From contig NZ_JNZD01000023.1 of assembly GCF_000725495.1 (NCBI RefSeq), positions 62,001-126,000 on the forward strand: a stretch of 64,000 nucleotides of DNA, read 5' to 3'. Positions 39,379 to 48,686 of the stretch are shown one piece after another. This stretch comes from Streptomyces aureus. Lineage in GTDB: Bacteria; Actinomycetota; Actinomycetes; Streptomycetales; Streptomycetaceae. The notes beneath the pieces are model-generated. The model searched no databases, had not been told where the DNA came from, and saw only the letters and a program-made list of their open reading frames with translations. The position numbers and the translations under genes were made by a program. The first letter of the stretch is position 1. The number at the start of each line of letters is the position of its first letter.

Positions 39379-40959
39379 TCAGCCGCGGCGCAACAGCCGG
39401 GTCGCTCCGGCGGCCACCGTCGTCGCCAGGATCCAGCCGAGGAGGACCACCACCGCGGCCATCCACTGCCAGCCCCCGCGCAGCTGCCAGTTGCCGGCCT
39501 GCCCGAGGTCGATGACCGGCAGCAGCAGGTCCAGGGCGTAGAGCGAGGCGTTCCACGCGGGGTGCCCGTCGCCGTTGACCGACTGATGGCCGGCGTGCGC
39601 GAAGGCCACCGAGGTCATCGCCCACAGGACCGCCATCCACAGGGCGGCGCGCCCGGGCCGGTACCCGTAGGCGACCGTCCAGTCCTGGGCGTAGCCCCAG
39701 AGCTTGGCGGCCAGCGGCAGGGTCTCGCGCCGTCGGCGCTGCTTGGCCAGCAGCACCTCACGGGCGTCCTCGTCCTCCCCGGAGTCGCGCAGCACGGCGG
39801 CCAGCCGCTCGTAGGGCTCCGGCGCGTACTCGGCGGTGGCCGCCGCCACCCACTCCAGGCGCCGGGTCAGCGGGAAGGCCCCCTGCGGGACCAGGTTCTC
39901 GTACGTGAAACCGCCCATGTGCAGGCTGCCGGGGCCCGGCCAGCTGGACGCCCGGTCGACCAGGTTGACGACCCGCGCGCCCGACAGCACGACCTTGCCG
40001 CGCTCGGGCCGCTCCCCGAGGAAGCGCAGCTCCGGCGTCTGGACCCGCAGCAGCGACAGCTCCTGGTCGTCGTCGAAGGTGAAGCGGGCCCGGTCGAAGT
40101 CGACCGCGTCACCGAAGCGCCCGTCGTCCAGCCGGATCCCGCCCTGGCACTCGAACCGCTGCACCAGGGTGCCGCGCGCCGGTGTGGTGCCGCTGGTCAT
40201 CAGCGGATTGCCGAGTCCCGCCGGGGTCATGTAGAGCGTCCGGTTGACGGTCAGCTGGGGGGCGTTGAGGGCGAGCCGGGTGTACGGGTTGCTCAGCCGG
40301 CTGCCGCGCAGGCTCAGCGACACGCCGACCGTCGCGCTGCGCAGACTGAGTTCTCCGTGCGACTCCAGCATCTCGGCCTGGAGGTCCTGCCCGACGGTCA
40401 TGCCGTCACCGGTGATCGAGCGCCCCCGCCGGTCCCGGTAGACCACGGCCTGGTTGAGCAGCAGATCCGTGCCGATGTGCGCGTCGGTCAGCCGTACCCC
40501 GTTGTGGAAACGGCAGCGCGGCAGATGCAGGTCGCCCTCGGTGTGCAGCCGGGCCGCCTCCAGCCGGGGCACCGCGCAGTCCTCCAGGCGCAGCGTGGTG
40601 AACCGGGACTCCGGCAGCACCACCTCCTTCTCGAACCGGCAGCCCTTCAGCTCCACGTACGGCACCACCGTGCCGCCCGCGAGGTCCAGCACGCCGGTTA
40701 TCCGCACGCCGGTCATCTTCAGCGACGCCACCCGGCCCTGGAGGGCCGGCGGCCCGTCGAGCAGCAGCCACGCCACTATCCGGGCCCGGACACTGCGCTC
40801 GGGCCCCCAGGGGTGGCCGCCGTGCGGATCGTCCACGGCGCCGTCCCCGCTGCGCAGGTCGTACACGCTGCCGTTGCGGAACGCCTGCCACATCCCGGCC
40901 TCGGCGGCGGTCAGCTCGTCCGGCAGGTCCCCGGTGCGCAGGCCCGCACCCTCGGTCAC
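39379..40959 (-). CDS. membrane-anchored beta-helix protein (pentapeptide-like repeats plus 2-TM end)
   Basis: 526 residues. Residues about 75-340 are built from short repeats of alternating hydrophobic residues and Arg/Asp (ITGVLDLAGGTVVPYVELKG, LRLEDCAVPRLEAARLHTEG), as in right-handed beta-helices. Residues about 440-525 have two hydrophobic helices around a re-entrant-like stretch (NASLYALDLLLPVIDLGQ), reminiscent of two-TM potassium-channel ends. Homologues are sometimes labelled membrane oxidoreductase, for which I see no cofactor motif. GTG start. Function unknown. Confidence 0.75.
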   Translation of the reverse strand: MTEGAGLRTGDLPDELTAAEAGMWQAFRNGSVYDLRSGDGAVDDPHGGHPWGPERSVRARIVAWLLLDGPPALQGRVASLKMTGVRITGVLDLAGGTVVPYVELKGCRFEKEVVLPESRFTTLRLEDCAVPRLEAARLHTEGDLHLPRCRFHNGVRLTDAHIGTDLLLNQAVVYRDRRGRSITGDGMTVGQDLQAEMLESHGELSLRSATVGVSLSLRGSRLSNPYTRLALNAPQLTVNRTLYMTPAGLGNPLMTSGTTPARGTLVQRFECQGGIRLDDGRFGDAVDFDRARFTFDDDQELSLLRVQTPELRFLGERPERGKVVLSGARVVNLVDRASSWPGPGSLHMGGFTYENLVPQGAFPLTRRLEWVAAATAEYAPEPYERLAAVLRDSGEDEDAREVLLAKQRRRRETLPLAAKLWGYAQDWTVAYGYRPGRAALWMAVLWAMTSVAFAHAGHQSVNGDGHPAWNASLYALDLLLPVIDLGQAGNWQLRGGWQWMAAVVVLLGWILATTVAAGATRLLRRG

Positions 40960-41076
40960 GGCACGTCACTCCCTTCCCGGCCCACCCGTGGGTTCATACG
41001 TCCGTGCAATGCCCGCTCAGTGACCGCGCGAACGCTCCTGGTGAAGGGGATCATCCGCGGGAACCGGGGGTGGCTT

Positions 41077-41093
41077 GTATCAGCCACTGATAC
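41077..41093. promoter_or_regulatory. 17-bp palindrome upstream of hisD, candidate operator
   Basis: GTATCAG-CCA-CTGATAC is a perfect palindrome (7-bp arms), interlocked with a second one (GTGGCT at 41070-41075 and AGCCAC at 41082-41087). It lies 42-58 bases before hisD. A -10-like GAGAAT at 41122-41127 sits 7 bases before the GTG, so the palindrome would fall just upstream of the promoter. It is the best operator candidate for the his operon; the regulator is unknown. Confidence 0.55.
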
Positions 41094-41134
41094 GGGCGTC
41101 CGGCGCCCCGTCGCCGTCTGAGAGAATTGAGTCC

Positions 41135-42484
41135 GTGATCTCCCGAATCGATCTGCGCGGCGACGCCCTCCCCGAGGGTCCCGCCCTGCGCGACCTGCTG
41201 CCCCGAGCCGACTTCGACGTCTCGGCCGCCCTGGAGAAGGTGCGACCGATCTGCGAGGCCGTGCATCATCGGGGGGACGCGGCGCTGATCGACTACGCGG
41301 AGAAGTTCGACGGAGTACGGCTGGAGTCCGTGCGTGTCCCGGCCGAGGCCCTCGCCGACGCCCTGGAAGGGCTCGACCCCGCCGTGCGCGCGGCCCTGGA
41401 GGAGTCCATCCGCCGCACCCGTCTCGTCCACCGCGCCCAGCGCCGCACCACGCACACCACGCAGGTCGTGCCGGGCGGCTCGGTCACCGAGAAGTGGGTG
41501 CCCGTCGGCCGGGTCGGGCTGTACGCGCCCGGCGGCCGCTCGGTGTACCCCTCGTCCGTGATCATGAACGCCGTCCCGGCGCAGGAGGCGGGCGTCCCCT
41601 CCATGGCGCTGGCCTCCCCGGCGCAGAAGGAGTTCGGCGGCCTCCCGCACCCCACGATCCTCGCGGCCTGCGCGCTGCTGGGCATCGACGAGGTGTACGC
41701 GGCCGGCGGCGCCACCGCCGTCGCGATGTTCGCGCACGGCACCGAGTCCTGCCCCGCCGCCGACATGGTCACCGGACCGGGCAACATCTGGGTCGCCGCG
41801 GCCAAGCGCTACTTCACCGGCAGGATCGGCATCGACGCCGAGGCCGGCCCGACCGAGATCGCGGTCCTCGCCGACGACACCGCCGACCCGGCGCACATCG
41901 CCGCCGACCTGATCAGCCAGGCCGAGCACGACCCGCTCGCCGCCGCCGTCCTGGTCACCGACTCGCCCGCCCTTGCCGACGCGGTCGACAAGGAGCTGGA
42001 GCCGCAGATCGCGGCCACCAAGCACATCGACGACCGGATCGTCCCGGCCCTGTCCGGACGGCAGTCCGCGATCGTCCTCGTCGACGACATCGAGGCCGGC
42101 CTCAAGGTCGTCGACGCCTACGGCGCCGAGCACCTGGAGATCCAGACCGCCGACGCCGCGGCGGTCGCCGACCGGGTCAGGAACGCCGGAGCGATCTTCG
42201 TCGGCCCCTGGGCCCCGGTCTCCCTCGGCGACTACGCGGCGGGCTCCAACCACGTCCTGCCGACCGGCGGCTGCGCCTGCCACTCCTCGGGCCTGTCCGT
42301 GCAGTCCTTCCTGCGCGGCATCCACATCGTGGACTACACGAAGGACGCGCTCGCCGACGTCGCCCACCACGTGGTGACCCTGGCGGAGGCGGAGGACCTG
42401 CCCGCGCACGGCGCGGCGGTGAAGGCAAGGTTCGTCGGAGACGAACAAATGGCGCGCGGCTGGAAGGTACCCGAGGGCAAGTGA
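41135..42484 (+). CDS. hisD: histidinol dehydrogenase
   Basis: Zinc-dependent NAD+ enzyme that oxidises histidinol to histidine, the last two steps of the pathway. 449 residues. Family signatures: [18 protein letters not shown], the NAD-loop region [32 protein letters not shown], and the zinc-site region [29 protein letters not shown] (start and end given). GTG 41135 fits the family N-terminus (SRIDLRGD); upstream in-frame residues are promoter sequence. First gene of the his operon; its stop overlaps hisC (GTGA). Confidence 0.97.
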   Translation: MISRIDLRGDALPEGPALRDLLPRADFDVSAALEKVRPICEAVHHRGDAALIDYAEKFDGVRLESVRVPAEALADALEGLDPAVRAALEESIRRTRLVHRAQRRTTHTTQVVPGGSVTEKWVPVGRVGLYAPGGRSVYPSSVIMNAVPAQEAGVPSMALASPAQKEFGGLPHPTILAACALLGIDEVYAAGGATAVAMFAHGTESCPAADMVTGPGNIWVAAAKRYFTGRIGIDAEAGPTEIAVLADDTADPAHIAADLISQAEHDPLAAAVLVTDSPALADAVDKELEPQIAATKHIDDRIVPALSGRQSAIVLVDDIEAGLKVVDAYGAEHLEIQTADAAAVADRVRNAGAIFVGPWAPVSLGDYAAGSNHVLPTGGCACHSSGLSVQSFLRGIHIVDYTKDALADVAHHVVTLAEAEDLPAHGAAVKARFVGDEQMARGWKVPEGK

Positions 42485-43617
42485 CTGGCATCGACGATCT
42501 CCCCGTACGGGACGAGCTGCGCGGCAAGACCCCCTACGGCGCACCCCAGCTCGACGTCCCCGTACGCCTGAACACCAACGAGAACCCGTACCCGCTGCCC
42601 GAACCGCTCGTCGAGCGGATCGCCGAACGGGTCCGGGAGGCCGCCCGCGGCCTCAACCGCTACCCCGACCGGGACGCGGTGGAGCTGCGCACCGAGCTGG
42701 CCGCCTATCTGACGAAGACCGGCGGACACTCCGTGGCCACCGAGAACGTCTGGGCCGCCAACGGCTCCAACGAGGTCATCCAGCAGCTGCTCCAGACCTT
42801 CGGCGGCCCCGGCCGCAGCGCGATCGGCTTCGAGCCCTCGTACTCGATGCACGGACTCATCGCGCGCGGCACCGGCACGCACTGGATCTCGGGCCCGCGC
42901 AACGAGGACTTCACGATCGACCTCGCCGCCGCCGAGCAGGCCATCGCCGAGAGCCGGCCCGACGTCGTCTTCATCACCAGCCCCAACAACCCCACGGGCA
43001 ACGCGGTCCCGCCCGAGACGGTCCTCGCGCTCTACGAGGCCGCCCAGGCGGCGAAGCCGTCCATGGTCGTGGTCGACGAGGCCTACATCGAGTTCAGCCA
43101 CGGGCGGTCGCTGCTGCCCCTGCTCGAAGGACGGCCGAATCTCGTCGTCTCCCGGACGATGTCGAAGGCCTTCGGCGCCGCCGGGCTCCGTCTCGGCTAC
43201 CTCGCCGCCGACCCCGCGGTCGTCGACGCCGTCCAGCTCGTCCGGCTGCCCTACCACCTGTCGGCCGTGACCCAGGCGACCGCGCTGGCCGCCCTGGAGC
43301 ACACCGACACCCTGCTCGGATACGTGGAGCAGCTGAAGACCGAACGGGACCGGCTGGTCACCGAACTGCGCGCGCTGGGCTGCGAGGTGACGGAGTCGGA
43401 CGCGAACTTCGTCCAGTTCGGCCGGTTCGCCGACTCCCACGAGGCCTGGCGGAAGATCCTCGACCGGGGCGTCCTCGTCCGGGACAACGGAGTGCCGGGG
43501 TGGCTGCGGGTCTCCGCCGGAACCCCGAAGGAAAACGACGCGTTCCTCGACGCGGTACGTGAACTACTGGGCTCTGCGGGGGACGACCCCGCATCCCCGA
43601 AGGAGCAGAACGCATGA
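42481..43617 (+). CDS. hisC: histidinol-phosphate aminotransferase
   Basis: PLP enzyme that converts imidazole-acetol phosphate to histidinol phosphate. 378 residues. Fold-type I aminotransferase motifs: [13 protein letters not shown] at the N-terminus, [21 protein letters not shown] and the PLP lysine in [17 protein letters not shown]. Coupled to hisD and hisB by 4-base overlaps. GTG start; no separate ribosome-binding site is needed if ribosomes re-initiate. Confidence 0.97.
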   Translation: MTGIDDLPVRDELRGKTPYGAPQLDVPVRLNTNENPYPLPEPLVERIAERVREAARGLNRYPDRDAVELRTELAAYLTKTGGHSVATENVWAANGSNEVIQQLLQTFGGPGRSAIGFEPSYSMHGLIARGTGTHWISGPRNEDFTIDLAAAEQAIAESRPDVVFITSPNNPTGNAVPPETVLALYEAAQAAKPSMVVVDEAYIEFSHGRSLLPLLEGRPNLVVSRTMSKAFGAAGLRLGYLAADPAVVDAVQLVRLPYHLSAVTQATALAALEHTDTLLGYVEQLKTERDRLVTELRALGCEVTESDANFVQFGRFADSHEAWRKILDRGVLVRDNGVPGWLRVSAGTPKENDAFLDAVRELLGSAGDDPASPKEQNA

Positions 43618-44207
43618 ACCGCGTTGGACGCGTGGAGCGGGTGACGAAGGAGACGTCGGTCCTCGTCGAGATCGACCTCGACGGTTCCGGCAAGGTCGAC
43701 GTGGCCACCGGCGTCGGTTTCTACGACCACATGCTCGACCAGCTCGGCCGGCACGGTCTGTTCGACCTGACCGTCAAGACCGAGGGCGACCTGCACATCG
43801 ACTCGCACCACACCATCGAGGACACCGCCCTCGCGCTCGGCGCGGCGTTCAAGCAGGCCCTCGGCGACAAGGTCGGCATCTACCGCTTCGGCAACTGCAC
43901 CGTCCCGCTGGACGAGTCCCTCGCCCAGGTGACCGTCGACCTGTCGGGCCGCCCCTACCTCGTGCACACCGAGCCCGAGAACATGGCGCCGATGATCGGC
44001 GAGTACGACACGACGATGACCCGGCACATCCTGGAGTCCTTCGTCGCCCAGGCCCAGATCGCCCTGCACGTGCACGTCCCCTACGGACGCAACGCGCACC
44101 ACATCGTGGAGTGCCAGTTCAAGGCGCTGGCCCGGGCCCTGCGTTACGCCTCCGAGCGCGACCCGCGCGCCGCCGGCATCCTCCCCTCCACTAAGGGCGC
44201 ACTGTGA
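43614..44207 (+). CDS. hisB: imidazoleglycerol-phosphate dehydratase
   Basis: 197-residue monofunctional dehydratase (no phosphatase domain, as usual in actinobacteria). The two half-repeats carry the manganese-binding histidine motifs DSHHTIED and [16 protein letters not shown]; the N-terminus has [11 protein letters not shown]. Coupled to hisC (ATGA) and to the following micro-protein (GTGA). Confidence 0.97.
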   Translation: MNRVGRVERVTKETSVLVEIDLDGSGKVDVATGVGFYDHMLDQLGRHGLFDLTVKTEGDLHIDSHHTIEDTALALGAAFKQALGDKVGIYRFGNCTVPLDESLAQVTVDLSGRPYLVHTEPENMAPMIGEYDTTMTRHILESFVAQAQIALHVHVPYGRNAHHIVECQFKALARALRYASERDPRAAGILPSTKGAL

Positions 44208-44368
44208 CAGGCCTCTCCAGCATCCTCATCGTCGTCGGTCTCTTCCTCGCCGGAGGGATCTACTCCTTCGTCAAGCAGGACATGCCGAAGAGCCTCGTCG
44301 TGCTGCTCTCGATAGGTGCCGCGATGTGCCTCGTCGCCGGCGTCATGCGGCTGGAGGTGTGGAGTTGA
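44204..44368 (+). CDS. 54-aa membrane protein inside the his operon
   Basis: GTG 44204 overlaps the hisB stop and TGA 44366-44368 overlaps the hisH start, so the reading frame is fixed by coupling at both ends. The 54 residues form two hydrophobic helices ([20 protein letters not shown] and [18 protein letters not shown]) joined by KQDMPKS, with the ends LEVWS. It is a two-TM hairpin protein of unknown function. Its place between hisB and hisH suggests a role tied to histidine synthesis or operon translation. Not recognised as a named family. Confidence 0.85.
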   Translation: MTGLSSILIVVGLFLAGGIYSFVKQDMPKSLVVLLSIGAAMCLVAGVMRLEVWS

Positions 44369-45006
44369 GCGGCTCCAAGAAGGTCGTCGTCTTCGACTAC
44401 GGCTTCGGCAACGTCCGTTCCGCCGAGCGCGCCCTCGCCCGCGCGGGCGCCGAGGTCGAGATCACCCGTGACTTCGACACCGCCATGAACGCGGACGGAC
44501 TGCTGGTGCCGGGCGTCGGCGCCTTCGCCGCCTGCATGCAGGGCCTCAAGGACGCGCGCGGCGACTGGATCATCGGCCGCCGGCTGTCCGGCGGACGCCC
44601 CGTCATGGGCATCTGCGTCGGCATGCAGATCCTGTTCACCCGTGGCATCGAGCACGGTGTGGAGACCGAGGGCCTCGACGAGTGGCCGGGCACGGTCGGA
44701 CCCCTGGAGGCCGACGTCGTGCCCCACATGGGCTGGAACACCGTCGACACCCCCGAGGGCTCGCAGGCCTTCGCCGGCCTCGACGCCGACGCCCGGTTCT
44801 ACTTCGTCCACTCGTACGCCGTCCAGGACTGGTCGCTGGAAGTCGGCAACCCGCTGCTGCGCGCCCCCCTGGTGAGCTGGTCCACGCACGGCAAGCCCTT
44901 CGTGGCGGCCGTCGAGAACGGCGCCCTGTGGGCCACCCAGTTCCACCCCGAGAAGTCCGGCGACGCCGGAGCCCAGCTCCTCACCAACTGGATCGGAACA
45001 CTGTGA
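44365..45006 (+). CDS. hisH: imidazole glycerol phosphate synthase, glutaminase subunit
   Basis: Class I glutamine amidotransferase that feeds ammonia to HisF. 213 residues. The nucleophile is Cys in [10 protein letters not shown] and the His/Glu pair is in [12 protein letters not shown] 44365 is preferred: GGAGG at 44353-44357 has the right distance, the codon overlaps the previous stop, and the protein begins [15 protein letters not shown] like homologues. GTG 44359 would add two residues. Confidence 0.95.
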   Translation: MSGSKKVVVFDYGFGNVRSAERALARAGAEVEITRDFDTAMNADGLLVPGVGAFAACMQGLKDARGDWIIGRRLSGGRPVMGICVGMQILFTRGIEHGVETEGLDEWPGTVGPLEADVVPHMGWNTVDTPEGSQAFAGLDADARFYFVHSYAVQDWSLEVGNPLLRAPLVSWSTHGKPFVAAVENGALWATQFHPEKSGDAGAQLLTNWIGTL

Positions 45007-45728
45007 GCAAGCTCGAACTCCTCCCCGCCGTCGACGTCCGCGACGCCCAGGCCGTCCGTCTCGTGCACGGCGAGTCCGGGACCGAGACCTCCTACGGCTC
45101 CCCGCTGGAGGCGGCCCTCGCCTGGCAGAGCTCCGGGGCCGAGTGGCTGCACCTGGTCGACCTGGACGCCGCGTTCGGCACCGGCGACAACCGCGCGCTG
45201 ATCGCCGAGGTCACCAAGGCGATGGACATCAAGGTCGAGCTGTCCGGCGGCATCCGCGACGACGACACCCTCGCCGCCGCCCTCGCCACCGGCTGCACCC
45301 GCGTCAACCTCGGCACCGCCGCCCTGGAGACCCCCGACTGGGTCGCCAAGGTCATCGCCGAGCACGGCGACAAGATCGCGGTCGGCCTCGACGTCCGCGG
45401 TACGACCCTGCGCGGCCGCGGCTGGACCCGCGACGGCGGCGACCTCTACGAGACGCTGGCGCGCCTGGACTCCGAGGGCTGCGCCCGCTACGTGGTCACC
45501 GACATCGCCAAGGACGGCACGCTCCAGGGCCCGAACCTGGAACTGCTGCGCAACGTGTGCGCGGCGACCGACCGCCCGGTGGTCGCCTCCGGCGGGGTCT
45601 CCTCGCTGGACGACCTGCGCGCCATCGCCGAGCTCGTGCCGCTGGGCGTCGAGGGCTCGATCGTCGGCAAGGCCCTGTACGCCAAGGCCTTCACCCTCGA
45701 AGAGGCGCTGGCGGCGGTAGCCCGGTGA
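45003..45728 (+). CDS. priA: phosphoribosyl isomerase A (bifunctional HisA/TrpF)
   Basis: (beta-alpha)8 isomerase that acts on both ProFAR (histidine pathway) and phosphoribosylanthranilate (tryptophan pathway), as shown for Streptomyces PriA. 241 residues. The catalytic aspartates are D11 ([15 protein letters not shown]) and D171 (VTDIAKDG); [10 protein letters not shown] and [12 protein letters not shown] are phosphate-binding loops. No separate trpF is present near the trp genes of this window, consistent with dual use. Coupled to hisH and ridA. Confidence 0.95.
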   Translation: MSKLELLPAVDVRDAQAVRLVHGESGTETSYGSPLEAALAWQSSGAEWLHLVDLDAAFGTGDNRALIAEVTKAMDIKVELSGGIRDDDTLAAALATGCTRVNLGTAALETPDWVAKVIAEHGDKIAVGLDVRGTTLRGRGWTRDGGDLYETLARLDSEGCARYVVTDIAKDGTLQGPNLELLRNVCAATDRPVVASGGVSSLDDLRAIAELVPLGVEGSIVGKALYAKAFTLEEALAAVAR

Positions 45729-46171
45729 GCGCCGTACGCCGCGTTTCGACCGGCTCGCCGGCGGAGGAGGCCTTCGGGTACTCCCGCGCGGTGGAGCTGC
45801 CGAACGGACTGGTGCTGGTGTCCGGCTGCAGCTCGATCGTCGACGGCGACGTCGTCGAGGACGGCCCCTACGAGCAGACGGTCAACGCCTTCGGCGTCGC
45901 GTTCTCGGCCCTGGAGCAGCTCGGCCTGGGCCGCGAGGACGTCGTCCGCACCCACGTGCACATCACCCACGCCCGGGACGTCGAGGAGGTCGGCCGCGCC
46001 CACAAGGCGCTGTTCGACGACGTCCGCCCCGCCGCATCCATGATCATCGTCGAGGGTCTGGTGGACCCGCGGCTGGTGGTCGAGGTCGAGGTGGAGGCGT
46101 ACCGCCAGGGCGGCGACCGTACGGAACGGTCCGGCGAGGACCGCACGGAGCGGGGAGAGGCAACGTCATGA
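45725..46171 (+). CDS. RidA/YjgF-family protein
   Basis: 148 residues with the RidA fold; family members hydrolyse reactive enamine/imine intermediates from PLP enzymes. The N-terminus has [28 protein letters not shown]. The usual catalytic Arg region appears as [29 protein letters not shown], and [14 protein letters not shown] is the family C-terminal segment. The last 20 residues are charged and repetitive ([15 protein letters not shown]). It lies between priA and hisF, coupled on both sides. Confidence 0.88.
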   Translation: MSAVRRVSTGSPAEEAFGYSRAVELPNGLVLVSGCSSIVDGDVVEDGPYEQTVNAFGVAFSALEQLGLGREDVVRTHVHITHARDVEEVGRAHKALFDDVRPAASMIIVEGLVDPRLVVEVEVEAYRQGGDRTERSGEDRTERGEATS

Positions 46172-46923
46172 CCCTGGCGGTCCGAGTGATTCCCTGCCTG
46201 GACGTGGACAACGGCCGGGTCGTCAAGGGCGTCAACTTCCAGAACCTGCGCGACGCGGGCGACCCCGTCGAGATGGCCAAGGTGTACGACGCCGAGGGCG
46301 CCGACGAGCTCACCTTCCTGGACATCACGGCCTCCTCGGGCAACCGGGAGACCACCTACGACGTGGTGCGCCGCACGGCCGAGCAGGTCTTCATCCCGCT
46401 CACCGTCGGCGGCGGCGTCCGCACCGCCGAGGACGTCGACAAGCTGCTGCGCGCCGGCGCGGACAAGGTCGGCGTCAACACGGCCGCGATCGCCCGGCCC
46501 GACCTCATCCGCGAGATCGCGGAGCGGTTCGGTCGGCAGGTGCTCGTGCTGTCGGTGGACGCGCGCCGGACCGAGGGCGGTTCCTTCGAGGTGACCACCC
46601 ACGGCGGCCGCCAGGGCACCGGCATCGACGCCGTCGAGTGGGCCCACCGGGCCGCCGAACTGGGCGCGGGGGAGATCCTGCTCAACTCGATGGACGCCGA
46701 CGGCACGAAGGACGGCTACGACATCGAGATGATCGAGGCCGTACGCAAGCACGTCACCGTCCCGCTGATCGCCAGCGGCGGCGCCGGCCGGCTCGACCAC
46801 TTCCCGCCGGCCATCGGGGCGGGCGCCGACGCGGTGCTCGCCGCGTCCGTCTTCCACTTCGGCGACCTGCGGATCGGCGAGGTCAAGGAGACGCTGCGGG
46901 GGGCGGGCCACCCCGTCCGCTGA
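46168..46923 (+). CDS. hisF: imidazole glycerol phosphate synthase, cyclase subunit
   Basis: TIM-barrel cyclase that makes imidazole glycerol phosphate and AICAR with ammonia from HisH. 251 residues. The catalytic Asp is D12 in [16 protein letters not shown]; a second is in the [16 protein letters not shown] strand. [11 protein letters not shown] is a phosphate loop. Last gene of the operon; the stop is followed by a long repeat-rich gap without an obvious terminator. Confidence 0.97.
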   Translation: MTLAVRVIPCLDVDNGRVVKGVNFQNLRDAGDPVEMAKVYDAEGADELTFLDITASSGNRETTYDVVRRTAEQVFIPLTVGGGVRTAEDVDKLLRAGADKVGVNTAAIARPDLIREIAERFGRQVLVLSVDARRTEGGSFEVTTHGGRQGTGIDAVEWAHRAAELGAGEILLNSMDADGTKDGYDIEMIEAVRKHVTVPLIASGGAGRLDHFPPAIGAGADAVLAASVFHFGDLRIGEVKETLRGAGHPVR

Positions 46924-47481
46924 AGTTCCTGGCCGGGGGCCTTCAGCAGAGCCGCCGGGCGAGCCCGCCCGTCGGCGGCCGCCACGGGCGGACACGCCTC
47001 ACGTCACGGCCCGCACCCGAGCAGCCATCGCTGCGGGGTGCGGGCCTTGACCGTCTCCGGGGCCGGGGCCGGGGGGCCGGGGGTGCGGGACGGGACCGGG
47101 GGCGTGGGCCGGGACCGTGTCGGGTCGGTGGGGCGCGGGTGGTGACCGTGCCGCGGTCGGTTGGTGTCGGCCGTGGCGGGGCTGCCGTCGGCGAGATGCC
47201 ATCCCTGACCGTGTCGCGGTCGGTGGGGTCCGGGGCGAGACCGTTTCCGGGGCCGGGGCCGGGGCCGGGGCCGGTTGGTGTCGGCCGTGACCGTGTCGCG
47301 GGTGGTTGTGCGTGGCCGGTGATTTAGCCGATGTACGGGGGCGGGAGCCGGGCGGACAGTTGCCACCGCAACCATCCAGACGGACTCCCGCCGTTCCGTG
47401 GCGCGCGCCCTCCGGTACCCCGTGCCGGGCGGTGCCCCGGCCGGCATGGGTCCGTCGCCCTCACCGAGAGGACGCATCCCC
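46924..47481. repeat. gene-free GC-rich region with dispersed short repeats
   Basis: 558 bases with no convincing gene. The hexanucleotide CCGGGG is repeated about 4.5 times at 47247-47274. Versions of GACCGTGTCGCGGTCGGT occur at 47113, 47144, 47207 and 47289, and an identical 18-mer, CGGTTGGTGTCGGCCGTG, at 47158-47175 and 47272-47289. It is hypervariable-looking filler between the his operon and a secreted enzyme. The last 80 bases probably hold the promoter of that enzyme. Confidence 0.7.
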
Positions 47482-48450
47482 GTGCAGCAGCCGAACCGCG
47501 CACTTCCCGCCGGACCCGAACCGTCCCCGCGCCGACCGCACCGGCTGACCGGCCGTCTGGTGCGGGCCGGCCTCGCGGTGCTCCTGGCCGCGGGCGGCCT
47601 CGTCGCCGCGCAGGCCACCGGGGCGGGGGCCGTCACGACCCGGACCGTCTCGGCGCAGGCCGCCGCGAACCCGTACGAGCGCGGCCCCGCCCCCACCGTC
47701 GCGAGCATCGAGGCGACCACCGGCCCCTACGCCGTCTCCACCAGCAGCGTCTCCGCGCTGTCCGTGAGCGGCTTCGGCGGCGGGACGATCTACTACCCGA
47801 CCTCGACCGCCGACGGCACCTTCGGGGCGGTCGCCGTCTCGCCCGGGTACACCGCCTACCAGTCGTCCATCGCCTGGCTCGGGCCCCGGCTCGCCTCCCA
47901 GGGCTTCGTGGTGTTCACCATCGACACCCTCACCACCCTGGACCAGCCCGACAGTCGCGGCCGGCAACTGCTGGCCGCTCTCGACTACCTGACCCAGACC
48001 AGTTCCGTGCGCTCCAGGATCGACAGCAGCCGGCTCGGCGTGATGGGCCACTCGATGGGCGGCGGCGGCACGCTGGAGGCCGCGAAGAGCCGTCCCTCGC
48101 TCCAGGCGGCGATCCCGCTGACCGCCTGGAACCTGGACACCACCTGGCCGGAGATCAAGACCCCGACCCTGATCGTGGGCGCCGACGGCGACACCATCGC
48201 ACCGGTGGCCACGCACTCCGAGCCTTTCTACGCGAGTCTGCCGAGCACGCTCGACAAGGCGTACCTGGAACTGAGGGGTGCCACCCACTTCACGCCCAAC
48301 AGCTCCAACACGACGATCGCGAAGTACAGCATTTCGTGGCTGAAGCGCTTCATCGACAACGACACCCGCTACGAGCAGTTCCTGTGCCCGCTGCCGCAGG
48401 CATCCCTGACGATCGCCGAGTACCGGGGCAACTGCCCGCACACCTCCTGA
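47482..48450 (+). CDS. secreted cutinase/polyester-hydrolase-like lipase
   Basis: 322 residues with a signal peptide (basic start, hydrophobic [18 protein letters not shown], cleavage near AGA|VTT). The mature part is an alpha/beta hydrolase close to TfCut2/LCC/PETase and Streptomyces exfoliatus lipase. The nucleophile is S191 in GHSMGGGG, the acid D237 in [10 protein letters not shown] and the base H269 in RGATHFTPN. The oxyanion Tyr123 is in SPGYTA and Trp216 in LTAWN. The C-terminal disulfide is C302-C318. It should cleave ester bonds in cutin, lipids or polyesters outside the cell. GTG 47482 follows GAGAGGA; a longer in-frame start at 47398 looks like promoter DNA. Confidence 0.9.
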   Translation: MQQPNRALPAGPEPSPRRPHRLTGRLVRAGLAVLLAAGGLVAAQATGAGAVTTRTVSAQAAANPYERGPAPTVASIEATTGPYAVSTSSVSALSVSGFGGGTIYYPTSTADGTFGAVAVSPGYTAYQSSIAWLGPRLASQGFVVFTIDTLTTLDQPDSRGRQLLAALDYLTQTSSVRSRIDSSRLGVMGHSMGGGGTLEAAKSRPSLQAAIPLTAWNLDTTWPEIKTPTLIVGADGDTIAPVATHSEPFYASLPSTLDKAYLELRGATHFTPNSSNTTIAKYSISWLKRFIDNDTRYEQFLCPLPQASLTIAEYRGNCPHTS

Positions 48451-48475
48451 TCCGTCCGCGCAGCTTCCGATCCGC

Positions 48476-48510
48476 CCCGTGCGGGTGACGGCCGCCGTCA
48501 CCCGCACGGG
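48476..48510 (+). terminator. terminator after the cutinase-like gene
   Basis: Perfect 16-bp GC-rich stem (48476-48491 with 48495-48510) closing a 3-base loop, 26 bases after the stop codon. Confidence 0.88.
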
Positions 48511-48686
48511 TGTCCCACGTCCGCGCACCGGTCGTTGTGCCGGCGCACAAGCCTTGCCCACCGGCCCTGGGAGCCTGCCCAGCGCACTCCCTCGCGCGAG
48601 TCCTGTCCATGCAGGTCAGAGGCGGTTTTCGGGGCAGCAGGCGCAAGCGAACGCCGGGCTTCCGCCTTCGTTTACGCGGAAGTAAC

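Noticed and set aside
46924..47481. Small protein genes in the gap after hisF
   Set aside because: Frames are open only because of CCGGGG-type repeats; no start has a ribosome-binding site.
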